Below are positions 1-8,022 of a DNA stretch of 64,000 nucleotides, one piece after another. A program made the position numbers and the translations under genes. Location: positions 5,027,001 through 5,091,000 of the forward strand of contig CP050293.1 of the NCBI GenBank assembly GCA_014189435.1, in the 5' to 3' direction. This DNA is from Mesorhizobium loti. Its GTDB lineage: Bacteria; Pseudomonadota; Alphaproteobacteria; Rhizobiales; Rhizobiaceae. Position 1 is the first letter of the stretch, and every line of letters starts with the position of its first letter. The notes beneath the pieces were generated by a model. The model saw only the letters and a list, made by a program, of their open reading frames with translations. It searched no databases and was not told the origin of the DNA.

Positions 1-369
1 AAAAGAGAACGTGCGTCCGATCCGCGCGATCTGGTCGAACCACGCCTTGAGGGCCGCTGGCATGTTGTAGTTGTACATCGGCGCCCCAAGCACAATCACA
101 TCGGCTTTCTCGACTTCGTCGATGAGTTCGTCGGAACAGGCGAGCGTCGCATTCATGGCGTCGGTGCGCGCCTCGGGCCTGGTGAAAGCGGCCGCGATCC
201 AGTCTTGGGTCATGAACGGTGGCGGATTGGTGCCGACGTCGCGGTAGATTACGTCATCCTGACCGCGTTCGCCGAGCCAGGTATCCACAAATAGTCTACC
301 GAGCCGGCGGGAGTGCGAACGTGCAACGCGGGCGCTTGAGTCAATGTGCAGTATCGTACGCTTTTCCAT
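1..369 (-). CDS. FMN-dependent NADH-azoreductase (AzoR family), 3' end outside window
   Basis: The first 123 codons of a flavodoxin-like quinone/azo reductase are present, starting MEKRTILHIDSSAR; the gene runs off the left edge. The IDSSAR start, the DAMNATLACSDELIDEVEKADVIV stretch (each part recognisable) and the APMYNYNMPAALKAW motif that binds FMN are typical of AzoR, which reduces quinones and azo compounds with NADH in the cytosol. The ATG at 369 was chosen because it gives the standard AzoR N-terminus. The gene points away from the decayed lolC fragment on its right, with about 190 bp between them in which I see no gene. The family call is confident; the true substrate is unknown. Confidence 0.85.
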   Translation of the reverse strand, partial: MEKRTILHIDSSARVARSHSRRLGRLFVDTWLGERGQDDVIYRDVGTNPPPFMTQDWIAAAFTRPEARTDAMNATLACSDELIDEVEKADVIVLGAPMYNYNMPAALKAWFDQIARIGRTFSF

Positions 370-561
370 CGGCCACCTCTGTACGCTGAAGATGGCCGGG
401 GTTACCGTGGCGTTCGCTCAAGCGCAAAATCGAAGTGCTCAAGCGCCTATGAATTGTCCTCAACTGTGTGGAGAACGACAGGTTCGTGAAATCTTGGTAA
501 CAGAATTCCATAGGGCCACCAAGTTCTGGCATTCGCCCCAGCAGAACTGTCTTCGTCCCCA

Positions 562-1832
562 TCATTCGTACCTCAGTGCATCGACGGGATCGAGCCTGGC
601 TGCGCGCCAGGCCGGAAAGAGCGTCGCGAGGAAAGAGAGGACCAGCGCCATCAGGACGACCGATACGGTTTCCGCGATGTCCATGCGCGCAGGCAACTGG
701 TTCAGGAAATAAAGCTCGGGATTGAACAGCGTCGTCCCCGACAGCCACGAGAAGAACTGGCGGATCAGTTCGACATTCATGCACACGATGACGCCGAGCA
801 CGACGCCCGCGATCGTGCCGACGCCGCCGATCGCTGCCCCGGTCATGAAGAAGATGCGCATGACCGCGCCGCTCGTCGCGCCCATCGTGCGCAGGATCGC
901 GATGTCTGTGCCCTTGTCCTTGACCAGCATGAACAGTCCCGAAAGGATGTTGAGCGCGGCGACCAGCACGATCAGCGTCAGGATCATGAACATGACGTTG
1001 CGCTGGACCTGAAGCGCGGAGAAGAAGGTCTGGTTGCGCTCGCGCCAGTCGGTCATGTAGATTTGACGTTCCGCAGCCGTCTCGATCGGCTGTCGCAGCA
1101 TTTCCACCTTGTCCGGATTGTCGACATAGACCTCGATGGTCTGTGCCCGGTCCTCTTGATTGAAATAGAGCTGCGCCTCGGCGAGCGGCATGTAAACGAT
1201 CGAGGAATCGTATTCCGACATTCCGACCTCGAAGACCGCGACGATCGGATAGCCCTTCATGCGCGGCGTCGTGCCCATCGGCGTAACGTCCCCGTCGGGA
1301 GAGATCAAGGTGAGGGTGTCTCCGAGAACAAGCCCGAGATTCTCGGCCATGCGCCGCCCGATGGCCACGCCCTCACTATCATCGAAATTCTGGATGGTGC
1401 CATGACGTATGTTCTTCTCGACGACATCCAGCCGCAACAGATCCTCGCCGCGTATACCGCGCCCCAGCGCGCCGGAACCGCTCCCCACCTTGCCCCGCGC
1501 GAGCACCTGTCCTTCGATCAGCGGGATCGCGTACTTCACGCCGGCAATGCCGTTGAAGCGCGCGGCGATCTCCTCATAGTCGTCGAAACCGCTCTCGATC
1601 GGCTGCACGATCAGATGGCCGTTGATGCCGAGGATGCGGTCGAGGAGTTCGGCGCGAAAGCCGTTCATTACCGCCATGACGATGATCAGTGTAGCCACAC
1701 CCAGCATGATGCCGATGAACGAGATGACCGAGATCGCGGTTTCCTTGCGCTTGGAGCGCAGATAGCGCCACGCGACCATGCGCTCGAAGGCCGAAACGGC
1801 CGCGCGCCCTTTTTCGAGTCGGCTTCGCTCAT
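562..1832 (-). pseudogene. lolC: lolC/lolE-type lipoprotein-release permease with a 5' frameshift
   Basis: A 405-residue frame (ATG 1779) encodes a LolC/E-family permease of the LolCDE complex, which releases lipoproteins from the inner membrane. It has an N-terminal membrane segment (IGIMLGVATLIIVMAVMNGF), a large periplasmic domain and three C-terminal membrane segments, ending DPVDALRYE. Evidence of decay: the expected start is the ATG at 1832, which overlaps the proS stop as ATGA, but it is out of frame by one base; an extra T in the run at 1794-1796 would restore the usual SAFERMVAWRYLRS start. From memory of the family, three residues also seem missing near ISVISFIG (usually ISVIAGFSFIG). 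The partner ATPase lolD, normally next, is absent. Likely a degraded extra copy, though the shorter frame could be translated. Confidence 0.7.
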
Positions 1833-2165
1833 GCGGCGGCTCCCAAGGCGCCGATCACATTGTCGAGTGGCACGGTGCGACGCTCGCCTGTCTTGCGATT
1901 ATTCATCTTGACTTCGTTGGCGCCGAGGCTGCGCGGGCCGGCGATCACCTGCCACGGCAGCCCGATCAGGTCCGCCGGAGCGAACCTTCCACCGACGCGG
2001 CTGTCCGTGTTGTCGTAAAAAAACATCGCGTCCGCTGAAGCTCGGCGTAGATCCTGTCGCTGGCCGCATCGCAATCGGAGTCGCCCGATTTCATTTGATC
2101 AGCGATCGAACGGCGCGATCGGTTCGGGCCAAATGATGCCGTTCTTGTGGTGGCCCGCCTCCATA
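1829..2165 (-). pseudogene. proS: 3' remnant of prolyl-tRNA synthetase gene
   Basis: Pieces of the C-terminal part of ProS occur in order but in different frames: GIIWPEPIAPFD, then MKSGDSDCDAASDRIYAEL, then FFYDNTDSRVGGRFAPADLIGLPWQ with the terminal NRKTGER part. The last piece is the anticodon-binding domain. At least two frameshifts separate the pieces, and everything upstream of about 2165 is missing, so no functional synthetase can be made. The stop (1829-1831) overlaps the original lolC start as ATGA, the proS-lolC arrangement known from Rhizobiales. The essential intact proS must lie elsewhere. Confidence 0.8.
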
Positions 2166-2234
2166 TTGCCACTAGCTTCTGGCAATCGCCCCGAACCTGT
2201 ACCGCAATTGCGGATGGCAGCGCCGAACCGTCGA

Positions 2235-3299
2235 TCATGGTGTGATTTCCTTCGCATAATCAGATATCCAATCCGGTGGTTCCTGCTCCTTGCTTCCGTC
2301 GATCTTGACGCCCCGCTCACGAGCCCAGCGATAACCCCACATGGGTCCGAATTTGGTAGAATACCGAGGTTGGCGCTCATAAGCTGGATCAGATTGCGCC
2401 TCACCCAAGGTTACAAAGCGATACCGTTGCTCACGAAAAATCTGAAGAATTCGCTCCATTGTCGCTGCGTTCAACCGATTCAGATGCAAGAGCATGATTG
2501 CCGGCGGCTCGTAGCCTAGTACATCGCGGTTCAAGTTCGCATAGTGTTCGATCTGGAGCCGGCTGTAATCGAGATAGGCGTCCTCGATACGCTCACGCAT
2601 CCTCCAATCCTCGCGCTCCAGCGCGCGCTCGTATGCCTCGTCGAACAGATAGTCCGAGCTATCAATCGTCGTTGCAGCCAGCTCGTATCCACTCTCTGCA
2701 AGGACGCGCTCGAATGCCTCCCGTTTTTGATCGCTGTCACCCACATGATTGTAGGGAAAGCGAAAGAAACGTATTGGTCTTCCGACAGAGTCCGCCAAAG
2801 GTAGGATTGTGGCTTCACCATCTCGAATCTCTTTCCGCATCTGCGCAACGTCAAGCTCGTTGCTGTCTGCGTGACTGAAACTGTGATTTCCGAGTTCGAA
2901 TCCACGCGAAGCCCACATCTTCAGGAGTTCAACCCCCTCTTTACCCAAAGAGCGAACTCGATTCTCGACCACGAAACCAATCGCCGGAATTCTGCTTTTA
3001 TCCAGCGCGCCTACGATCGCTCGGTTGGCGGTAATCGCATTTTCGACGCCGTTTCTCGTCCCCGGCTCTGAGGCATGAACGAACGGGAGATCATCAAAGG
3101 TAATTGCTACACGCCGATCGACTTTCTCCAAAGCTGGCCTCGCCTTGTCGTCATTCGGTTGCGCAACTACGCGCGGCGCGATCAATCCTGATGTCAGTAG
3201 CAGCAATCCCCCAATGCGGATCAGCAGATGCACGCCAGTCCGCAATCCCGTGGTTCTGCGAGTTGCATAAGGGTGATCTGGAAAGGCGGACATCATCAT
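2235..3299 (-). CDS. exported polysaccharide deacetylase (NodB-homology domain)
   Basis: The protein contains the carbohydrate esterase 4 motifs: AITFDDLP with the catalytic and metal Asp pair, GNHSFSHA with the metal-binding His pair, and RFFRFPYN. These enzymes remove N- or O-acetyl groups from glycans such as chitin, peptidoglycan or exopolysaccharide. I chose the start at 3299 because it gives a short basic N-region followed by a hydrophobic signal segment (LLIRIGGLLLLTSGLIAP); the frame stays open upstream to 3482, but that part looks non-coding. No strong ribosome binding site is visible. The C-terminal region after the deacetylase core (TLGEAQSDPAYERQ onward) is an extension often seen in this subgroup. 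It lies between two gene remnants, so it may be cargo of the island. Confidence 0.8.
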   Translation of the reverse strand: MMMSAFPDHPYATRRTTGLRTGVHLLIRIGGLLLLTSGLIAPRVVAQPNDDKARPALEKVDRRVAITFDDLPFVHASEPGTRNGVENAITANRAIVGALDKSRIPAIGFVVENRVRSLGKEGVELLKMWASRGFELGNHSFSHADSNELDVAQMRKEIRDGEATILPLADSVGRPIRFFRFPYNHVGDSDQKREAFERVLAESGYELAATTIDSSDYLFDEAYERALEREDWRMRERIEDAYLDYSRLQIEHYANLNRDVLGYEPPAIMLLHLNRLNAATMERILQIFREQRYRFVTLGEAQSDPAYERQPRYSTKFGPMWGYRWARERGVKIDGSKEQEPPDWISDYAKEITP

Positions 3300-3417
3300 T
3301 GAAAAAGGCTGGCAGGCAAGCATTACGTGAACATTGCGGCGGGGTTTGAGTGCACCATGTAATGGAAGCTCCAGTCCCCTGCCGGAGCGGTACCGGCAAC
3401 AGCAGCGAAGCCCATTG

Positions 3418-3696
3418 TCAAGGTTCCCCGCGTGCCACGATGTGTGGACGAAAATCCCTGCCTCTCGCCGCATGCCACTCAACGGTGATAATTCGGATGC
3501 CTGCGGCTCTTAGCGCCCGTTCAAGGTCTGTCGCTCGAAAAACACTGGCGTGAGGCGCTTTTCCGAAAAGCCTCATTGCCGGAAGCAGAACCAACCCGAT
3601 CAGCGGGCTCATGTCTTCGACACACGGGGCCGCCGGCTTGGGCGGGATCCGAAGCAGTTCAGAAAAGTCGTCCTTGCGCGGCGTTCTGGCCAGCAT
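3418..3696 (-). pseudogene. C-terminal remnant of a class I SAM methyltransferase
   Basis: The frame encodes 92 residues, of which about the last 65 (PCVEDMSPLIGLVLLPAMRLFGKAP and the following ATDLERALRAAGI, then RPHIVARGEP) match the end of small SAM-dependent methyltransferases, where they form the last helices and the final strand. The SAM-binding N-terminal two thirds (the GxGxG loop) is absent, so the protein cannot be active. The first residues overlap the neighbouring 88-residue gene in another frame and are probably not native. Confidence 0.55.
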
Positions 3697-3925
3697 CTGC
3701 AGTTCTCCTTCTGGCGGAGAGGCTTGGGGCCAACGCGTTGGCGGTCAGGCGCAGGATCACTTCAGCAAGCTTCTTCCGGTCGCGACTGCTTCGCTCGTCT
3801 ATCGTGCCAGTGTCGAGCATCAGATCGATGAGCGCATGGTCGACGGGTACATCGACGATGATCTCGCCTTTGGGCTGCCGATCGCGCCAGCGTTCCCACC
3901 GTATCGTCCCCGGCGACTTAGCCAT
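3659..3925 (-). CDS. small hypothetical protein, 88 residues
   Basis: The frame begins MAKSPGTIRWERWRDRQPKG and contains a well-formed acidic stretch (IIVDVPVDHALIDLMLDTGTIDERSS in sequence) followed by a helix-like DRKKLAEVILRLTANALAP and a basic tail. The amino-acid balance and GC-rich third positions look coding, and the composition resembles small rhizobial proteins of unknown function. GGGAG lies about 10 bases before the ATG at 3925. No domain, signal peptide or membrane segment is visible. The 3' end overlaps the methyltransferase remnant. Whether it is expressed is unknown. Confidence 0.55.
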   Translation of the reverse strand: MAKSPGTIRWERWRDRQPKGEIIVDVPVDHALIDLMLDTGTIDERSSRDRKKLAEVILRLTANALAPSLSARRRTADAGQNAAQGRLF

Positions 3926-4309
3926 TCCGCCGCTCCCAGGCACGGGGGGCATCCGAAAAGCTACCGGCAGAAAGCCTCGGACCGCGTGGCTGCTTCCTTC
4001 GCAATGGATTGGTTTTTGGGAAGGGGGGTTGTCGCTAAAATCGCTCTCAATGCCATGCGCAGAAAGAGATACAGCCGCTTTTTTACCGTGCGGAAACCTG
4101 CAGAAATTACACGAAAAACTCGATTTCTTGCGGTTTAGCTCAACTCTGATGCCCAGCGGTTTCCGGCCGGCATGGCTCGGGATTTTGAACCCGGACCCCT
4201 GACGGCAAGTAGCTACCTTCGCCCTAATCAGCTCGATCGGAGCAGGAACCAAAGCCCTGCAGCGATGTTTAGGTGGCGAAGGGCATCTTAATTTCTCGGA
4301 GAACTTATA
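3926..4309. other. intergenic stretch without a recognisable gene
   Basis: Open frames here have no recognisable domains or coding look. One feature is a short palindrome around 4178-4193 (CGGG, eight bases, CCCG), which on the minus strand superficially resembles a tRNA T-arm, but no acceptor or anticodon arm can be built around it. Confidence 0.5.
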
Positions 4310-4612
4310 ATGAAAACCACCCTGATTCTGGGCGCGCTGGCCCTTTGCCTGGCCGCCCCTGCCGTGGCTTCGGCGGACTCGATCGTCATCACGACCAACA
4401 AGCAGCACCGTCACCATAATAACCGGGTGGCCGTCATCAACGAGGACGGGCAGCGCCTCCATCACCGCAAGCATGGCACGGAAGCTTTTTACGACAACGG
4501 AAAGCGTAATTGGCACCGGAAGCACCGCTCCGACACTATTGTCATCAGGCGCTCCGATGATCGCCCCATGCATCGCCATCGCCACGTCGTCATCCAGAAC
4601 AGCGACTACTGA
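4310..4612 (+). CDS. small histidine-rich exported protein
   Basis: The 100-residue protein has a clear Sec signal peptide (MKTTLILGALALCLAAPAVA, cleavage likely after ASA) and a mature part very rich in His, Arg, Lys and Asp, with clusters such as KQHRHHNN, RLHHRKH and MHRHRHVV. It contains about 17 histidines, suggesting metal binding (Zn, Cu or Ni) or a periplasmic buffering role, but no family is recognised. GGAG in TTCTCGGAGAACTTATA precedes the ATG. A GC-rich hairpin follows at 4625-4652. Confidence 0.8.
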   Translation: MKTTLILGALALCLAAPAVASADSIVITTNKQHRHHNNRVAVINEDGQRLHHRKHGTEAFYDNGKRNWHRKHRSDTIVIRRSDDRPMHRHRHVVIQNSDY

Positions 4613-4624
4613 TCTCCGATCCCG

Positions 4625-4652
4625 GACCCGGCTCTGAGGACGGAGCCGGGTC
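4625..4652 (+). terminator. GC-rich hairpin after the His-rich gene
   Basis: Perfect 10-bp arms GACCCGGCTC and GAGCCGGGTC enclose an 8-base loop, 13 bases after the stop of the upstream gene. There is no T-run, so it may be a weak terminator or an RNA 3'-end stabiliser. Confidence 0.5.
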
Positions 4653-4675
4653 GATCGGCTGAAGGATTCGGCACC

Positions 4676-4859
4676 ATGACCCCCTACTTTTCAGTTCAAC
4701 CCCGAGATTGCTCGAAGCGGTCCTATCTACCGCGCGGCCAGGCTCGCACTGTTGCAGCACGAGTTGTTGCTGAGCTTCAACGAAACCGACAGTGCGGCCG
4801 AACGGGTCGAGCGAGCAGTTGCAAAGCTGGCTGAAGTGAACGCAACCGCGCCACACTAA
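4676..4859 (+). pseudogene. about 60-residue hypothetical protein with a +1 base near the start
   Basis: From the ATG at 4676 the first codons read MTPYF, then the frame is lost. One base over, the sequence reads FQFNPEIARSGPIYRAARL and continues to AVAKLAEVNATAPH before TAA, a convincing helical small protein. Removing one T from the run at 4688-4691 joins the two as MTPYFQFNPEIARS. It therefore looks like an intact 60-residue gene apart from one T, by real mutation or read error. AAGGA (4662-4666) stands about 9 bases before the ATG. The next frame starts three bases after its stop, as in an operon. Confidence 0.5.
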
Positions 4860-4862
4860 CCA

Positions 4863-5147
4863 ATGGTCAAATATCTCAAATCCGTGCTGAGAGAGATTCT
4901 GCCGGCTTGGCTCAGCCGAAAGGCGGTCGACGTTGACGAGCGTCCAGTTGAGCAACCTCCCATACGCGACTTGATAGGCGCGGCGCCGCCTAGGCGATAT
5001 CGTGGTCCGGTCAGGTCGGAGGCTAACGACAATAGGCCTCATGCGGCATTTCCGCCCCGCCAACTGCCTCAATCGGGTGAGGCTCAAGCGTCATCATCTC
5101 GCCGGCGTCTGACACACCATCCTGGTCGAGATCCTGCCAGACCCTGA
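4863..5147 (+). CDS. small hypothetical protein, probably 3' replaced
   Basis: The frame starts three bases after the preceding 60-residue gene and reads MVKYLKSVLREILPAWLSRK, then an acidic and Arg/Pro-rich region ending around RSEANDNRPHA, a type of tail common in small rhizobial proteins. From about 5045 onward the DNA is instead coherent on the other strand as an RTX-like protein fragment, so the last 30 or so residues are probably fortuitous. I read this as the front of a small gene joined to inverted foreign DNA. Function unknown; low certainty. Confidence 0.35.
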   Translation: MVKYLKSVLREILPAWLSRKAVDVDERPVEQPPIRDLIGAAPPRRYRGPVRSEANDNRPHAAFPPRQLPQSGEAQASSSRRRLTHHPGRDPARP

Positions 5148-5493
5148 GCGTGCTGAACACCGCATCGGACGCATCGATCTTGCCGTCGCCATTGGTATCG
5201 AAGGTTTCCAGAACGGCAAAGCCGTCCTGCGTGGACGAGCCGAAGAGCTCGGAGACGCCGTCGACGACGCCGTTTCTATTGGCATCGACAACCAGGATAC
5301 CGTCATCCGCCGAGACCCAGCCGGTCCGCTCGGCGAAGCCGTCGCCGTCATAGTCGAAATGGACAGTGGAGCCGGCGAGCGGCGAAAGTTCCACGCCGTC
5401 GCCGTCGAGATCGAGAACGAGGTCGTGGAAGATGTTGAAGAGTGAAGCGCTCTCAGTGCGTTTGCAAAAGCGCGCCTCTGTTGCTGTCTCCAT
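5023..5493 (-). pseudogene. fragment of a large RTX/EF-hand-like calcium-binding protein
   Basis: About 115 residues match the Asp/Gly-rich module found near the C-terminus of very large secreted proteins of rhizobia: LVLDLDGDGVELSP, VHFDYDGDGFAERTGWV, DDGILVVDANRNGVVDG, SELFGSSTQDGF, FDTNGDGKIDASDAVF, DLDQDGVSDAGE. The DxDxDG loops are EF-hand-like calcium sites. Whole proteins of this kind run to many hundreds of residues, so both ends are missing here; the last residues (GGAEMPHEAYCR) are not family-like and mark the break. It faces opposite to the small genes on either side. Confidence 0.65.
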
Positions 5494-5593
5494 GTCGCAC
5501 CATGTTGCAAACCACTACCGTTGATTTCCAAGGGTTTCCTGCGACTATCGGCAGGTCCGTGCGACATGAACGCGACATGGGAAGGGAAGGTTT

Positions 5594-5875
5594 ATGACGA
5601 GCAAGCGACCACCGATCGGAATGAACTCAACGAAGCTGTCGCCGCTGGCTAATGAGCTTGAGGCGATCATTCGTGACCTCGTCAACATGGTCGAGGAAGC
5701 ACAAAAGCCGAAAGCGCTCGCGATGGCCGACAGGGCATTGGTCATCTTGGCCGATGAAATGGATGCCACACGCGTGAACAAGAACAGGCGCAATGGCGGG
5801 AACCTGTCCCAAGAATTCAAAAATATCATGCAATCGGTTGCTGATAGGAACCCTGCACTCTCGGGAAAGTCCTGA
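5594..5875 (+). CDS. small hypothetical protein, 93 residues
   Basis: A good purine-rich ribosome site (GGAAGGGAAGG) precedes the ATG. The protein (MTSKRPPIGMNSTKLSPLAN at the start) is predicted mostly helical, with ELEAIIRDLVNMVEEAQKPKALAMADRALVILADEMDA forming a likely amphipathic helix pair in its middle, then a basic linker and a short tail. No signal peptide or known domain. Codon use looks genuine. Function unknown. Confidence 0.6.
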   Translation: MTSKRPPIGMNSTKLSPLANELEAIIRDLVNMVEEAQKPKALAMADRALVILADEMDATRVNKNRRNGGNLSQEFKNIMQSVADRNPALSGKS

Positions 5876-5975
5876 TCGACGCCCGCCACCTCTCGGCAGC
5901 GGGTCGCGGCCGGGGCTGCCTGTGCAACAAAGGCCGTCGTTCCGCGTTGAGGCTGGTCTCAGCGGAGCTTCGACA

Positions 5976-6269
5976 ATGGACCCGGCAACCGCAGCAGTAT
6001 TGCTTTTACTCTCTTGCAGCCCAGGCGAGGCTGCCGTTTGCAAGCCCATTGAGGCCGCGCCGACCACATATGCGTCGCTAGACGTGTGTCGGGCAGCTCT
6101 GAAAGACAGGCTCGCAGGTGCGCCAAACGGGGAAGTCGTCGGACGATGCCATCCTGTCGACGAGACTGTCACCGGTTCACTACCCGCCGGGTACACCACC
6201 GTGGTTGTCACGCGGGGCGTTGGGAACAAAGCCATCAGCAATAGCTACATCGTTCAACACAAAGAATAG
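5976..6269 (+). CDS. small exported Cys-containing protein, 97 residues
   Basis: I start at the ATG at 5976 because AGCGGAG lies just upstream and the resulting N-terminus (MDPATAAVLLLLSCSPGEAA) has a hydrophobic core. The mature part has Cys pairs (VCKPIEA, DVCRAAL, GRCHP) suited to disulphides, and ends in a beta-rich TTVVVTRGVG segment. It resembles small secreted rhizobial proteins of unknown role that I recognise only by type. The frame is open further upstream to 5793 but overlaps the preceding gene there. Confidence 0.6.
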   Translation: MDPATAAVLLLLSCSPGEAAVCKPIEAAPTTYASLDVCRAALKDRLAGAPNGEVVGRCHPVDETVTGSLPAGYTTVVVTRGVGNKAISNSYIVQHKE

Positions 6270-6321
6270 AAGAGCCCGCCACCGTGAGGCAGCGGGCCAA
6301 TCCTGCAAGTTTGCAGCTTTT

Positions 6322-6951
6322 TCAGTCGGCGGTGTCGGGCTGCTCGCGCGCGTCGATGGCTTCGCGCTCGTCGTCGCCTTCCCGATCGTCTCGCGGCTCG
6401 TCCGTAGTGCACCCGCGCCCATGACCGGTCCAGCCGAGATCAGGCTCGCCGTCTGGCGTGTTCCAAGTGCCAGTCTCGACAATGCGGGCCTTTCGCTGGT
6501 CGATATGCTCCGTCCAGCCGAGTTCGTCTTCGTCATCAGCCCTTGACCCGAAGCCGGCGCCATCCCCTTCGAGGTCGGTTTCCATCCCGCCTGTCGTCGG
6601 GTTGTAGATGGCAGTGCCACACAGGGAAGGCTCCAGCGGGTCGCTGCACTCGGCCGGGTCGCTGTCTTCGTCGTCAGCTTTGTCGAGCTCGCAGTCGTCG
6701 TTTATGCCGCCTGCCTCTGGGCCTCGCATAGTCCAGCCAAGATAGGGCTCGCCATCGCTATCGGGTTCGTCGTCGGCGCCGTCCTCGAGGTCGACATCTG
6801 GCGACATCGCATCGAGCATATTGATCAGCCGCTCGATCGAGTCCGCGATGGCCTTCCGGTTGGTCAGCGGGACAAGCAAGGTTTCGGGATCGGCGGCCAG
6901 CGATGCCGCGACATAGGCTTCGCCCTTTTTGGTGAGATCGAGGTCGCTTAT
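6322..6951 (-). CDS. acidic repeat protein with LGWT motifs; start codon ATA or TTG
   Basis: The protein is extremely acidic (long Asp/Glu runs) and carries three spaced copies of a motif of the form EP-Y/D-LGWT (EPYLGWT, EDELGWTE, EPDLGWTG), a pattern I associate with uncharacterised Mesorhizobium proteins. The family-like N-terminus is ISDLDLTKKGEAYVAASLAA, but its first codon is ATA at 6951. With one G-to-A change reversed this would be ATGAGC overlapping the upstream stop as ATGA, preceded by GGGAGGCGGGG. So the start codon appears to have been lost; a TTG at 6879 is the nearest usual alternative. Likely cytoplasmic; function unknown. Confidence 0.6.
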   Translation of the reverse strand: MSDLDLTKKGEAYVAASLAADPETLLVPLTNRKAIADSIERLINMLDAMSPDVDLEDGADDEPDSDGEPYLGWTMRGPEAGGINDDCELDKADDEDSDPAECSDPLEPSLCGTAIYNPTTGGMETDLEGDGAGFGSRADDEDELGWTEHIDQRKARIVETGTWNTPDGEPDLGWTGHGRGCTTDEPRDDREGDDEREAIDAREQPDTAD

Positions 6952-7079
6952 TGCCCCGCCTCCCGCTTCACATGGTCAAGAGCGCGGCTGCCGGCCTCGT
7001 GGAGCACGTTGGAGGCGCGGAGGAGCTGGTGCGCCAGGCAAGAGGCGCCCAAGGCGCGTGCGGAGGCCCGCTGCGGCAA
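6948..7079 (-). CDS. short hypothetical upstream gene or 3' remnant
   Basis: A 43-residue frame reads LPQRASARALGASCLAHQLL and then RASNVLHEAGSRALDHVKREAGQ, with stop TAA overlapping the expected start of the acidic protein gene. The helical, balanced composition and the coupled stop suggest real coding sequence. No ATG is present; a TTG at 7079 is the first possible start after an in-frame TAG, so the true 5' end may be missing. Function unknown. Confidence 0.35.
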   Translation of the reverse strand: MPQRASARALGASCLAHQLLRASNVLHEAGSRALDHVKREAGQ

Positions 7080-7716
7080 GCAGCATTGCTATGGTGATGT
7101 AGGTCATTGGTCTCGCGGTTCGAACCGGCTGTTCAAAGCCGGCGGACAGTTTCTGTCCATCTTCCATCATCGGCGGACGGCGCCGAAGCCGGGGGTTGAA
7201 CACTGGCCGCGAGACCAGTCAGAACGCCTTCAGGCTTGCGCCCTGGACATTGACGATCTGCCCCCGGCCGCTATAACGTGGCCGAAGTTCAGTCGCCCGC
7301 TAAGGCGGCTCTATGCGCGCCCCAGCAGCCCGCCAAGGCCACTGAACGCGCCTCAGCAGATCCTACGACGCCAATCGTGGTGTTCTGTGTATCGCGGTCA
7401 GGGTGTTCAAACCCGCGATCAAAATCCGCTTATTCGCCGACTTCGTCAAGCCGCTCCCTTCCGGGGAGCACGCTTGCGTTGGGGCTCAACTGGCGCGATG
7501 CTGGCCGTCGGGGAATGGGAGGGGTTCGCTGGAACGGGGCGGAACTCAAGCAGCACGCGATCTCTGATTTTTCCAACGACATTTAGGTCAAATGCTACCA
7601 GACCAATTCGCAGTGACATGGTCACCCTCTACATAGCCGCCGTTGGCGCCTTAGCAGCTAATTTGTCAAAGAAAAGCCCGGCTACCTTTCGGCGATCATT
7701 GGCTCGACCTGGCCGG
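7080..7716. other. 637-bp stretch without a recognisable gene
   Basis: Frames on both strands are open for long stretches because of high GC, but none has a recognisable domain, a ribosome site with a plausible start, or natural-looking composition. I see no tRNA, repeat array or insertion sequence in it. Confidence 0.5.
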
Positions 7717-8022
7717 CTACCTTGCCACGAAGAGATCGCTCGCAATGCATTTATGGACCGGGCAATAATCTGTGTCGGTCGTCGGCACGCCTGCGCCAGT
7801 AGCCACCTCGCCAGGACGGCATTGCTTCTGCCCGCTGACATAGAGGTCGTGGCGCGTCAGGCTGAGGTTGAATATGGAGCGGTAGCGAATGACGGTGGTG
7901 CCGTCCTGCTTCAGTAGTGCCTGAACTTCGGCGCAACTCAGGCCGGCGATATCCCTGCGCTCTTGCGCTTGAGCCTGCACCACGAGCAAGAGTAACGGAA
8001 TTGCAATCGCGATCGGTTTCAT
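7717..8022 (-). CDS. small exported hypothetical protein, 101 residues
   Basis: It starts with a signal peptide (MKPIAIAIPLLLLVVQAQAQ, cleavage after AQA). The mature protein has four Cys (LSCAEV, KQCRPG, DYCPVHKC) and a beta-rich middle (TTVIRYRSIFNLSLTRHDLYV). The pattern CAEVQALLKQDG followed by I-R-Y-R-S is one I recognise from a family of small secreted rhizobial proteins without assigned function. It probably acts in the periplasm. Confidence 0.75.
   Translation of the reverse strand: MKPIAIAIPLLLLVVQAQAQERRDIAGLSCAEVQALLKQDGTTVIRYRSIFNLSLTRHDLYVSGQKQCRPGEVATGAGVPTTDTDYCPVHKCIASDLFVAR

Noticed and set aside
4170..4240. tRNA-like T-arm on the minus strand (GGGTTCAAAATCCC)
   Set aside because: Loop has one base too many and no acceptor, D or anticodon arm can be built around it.
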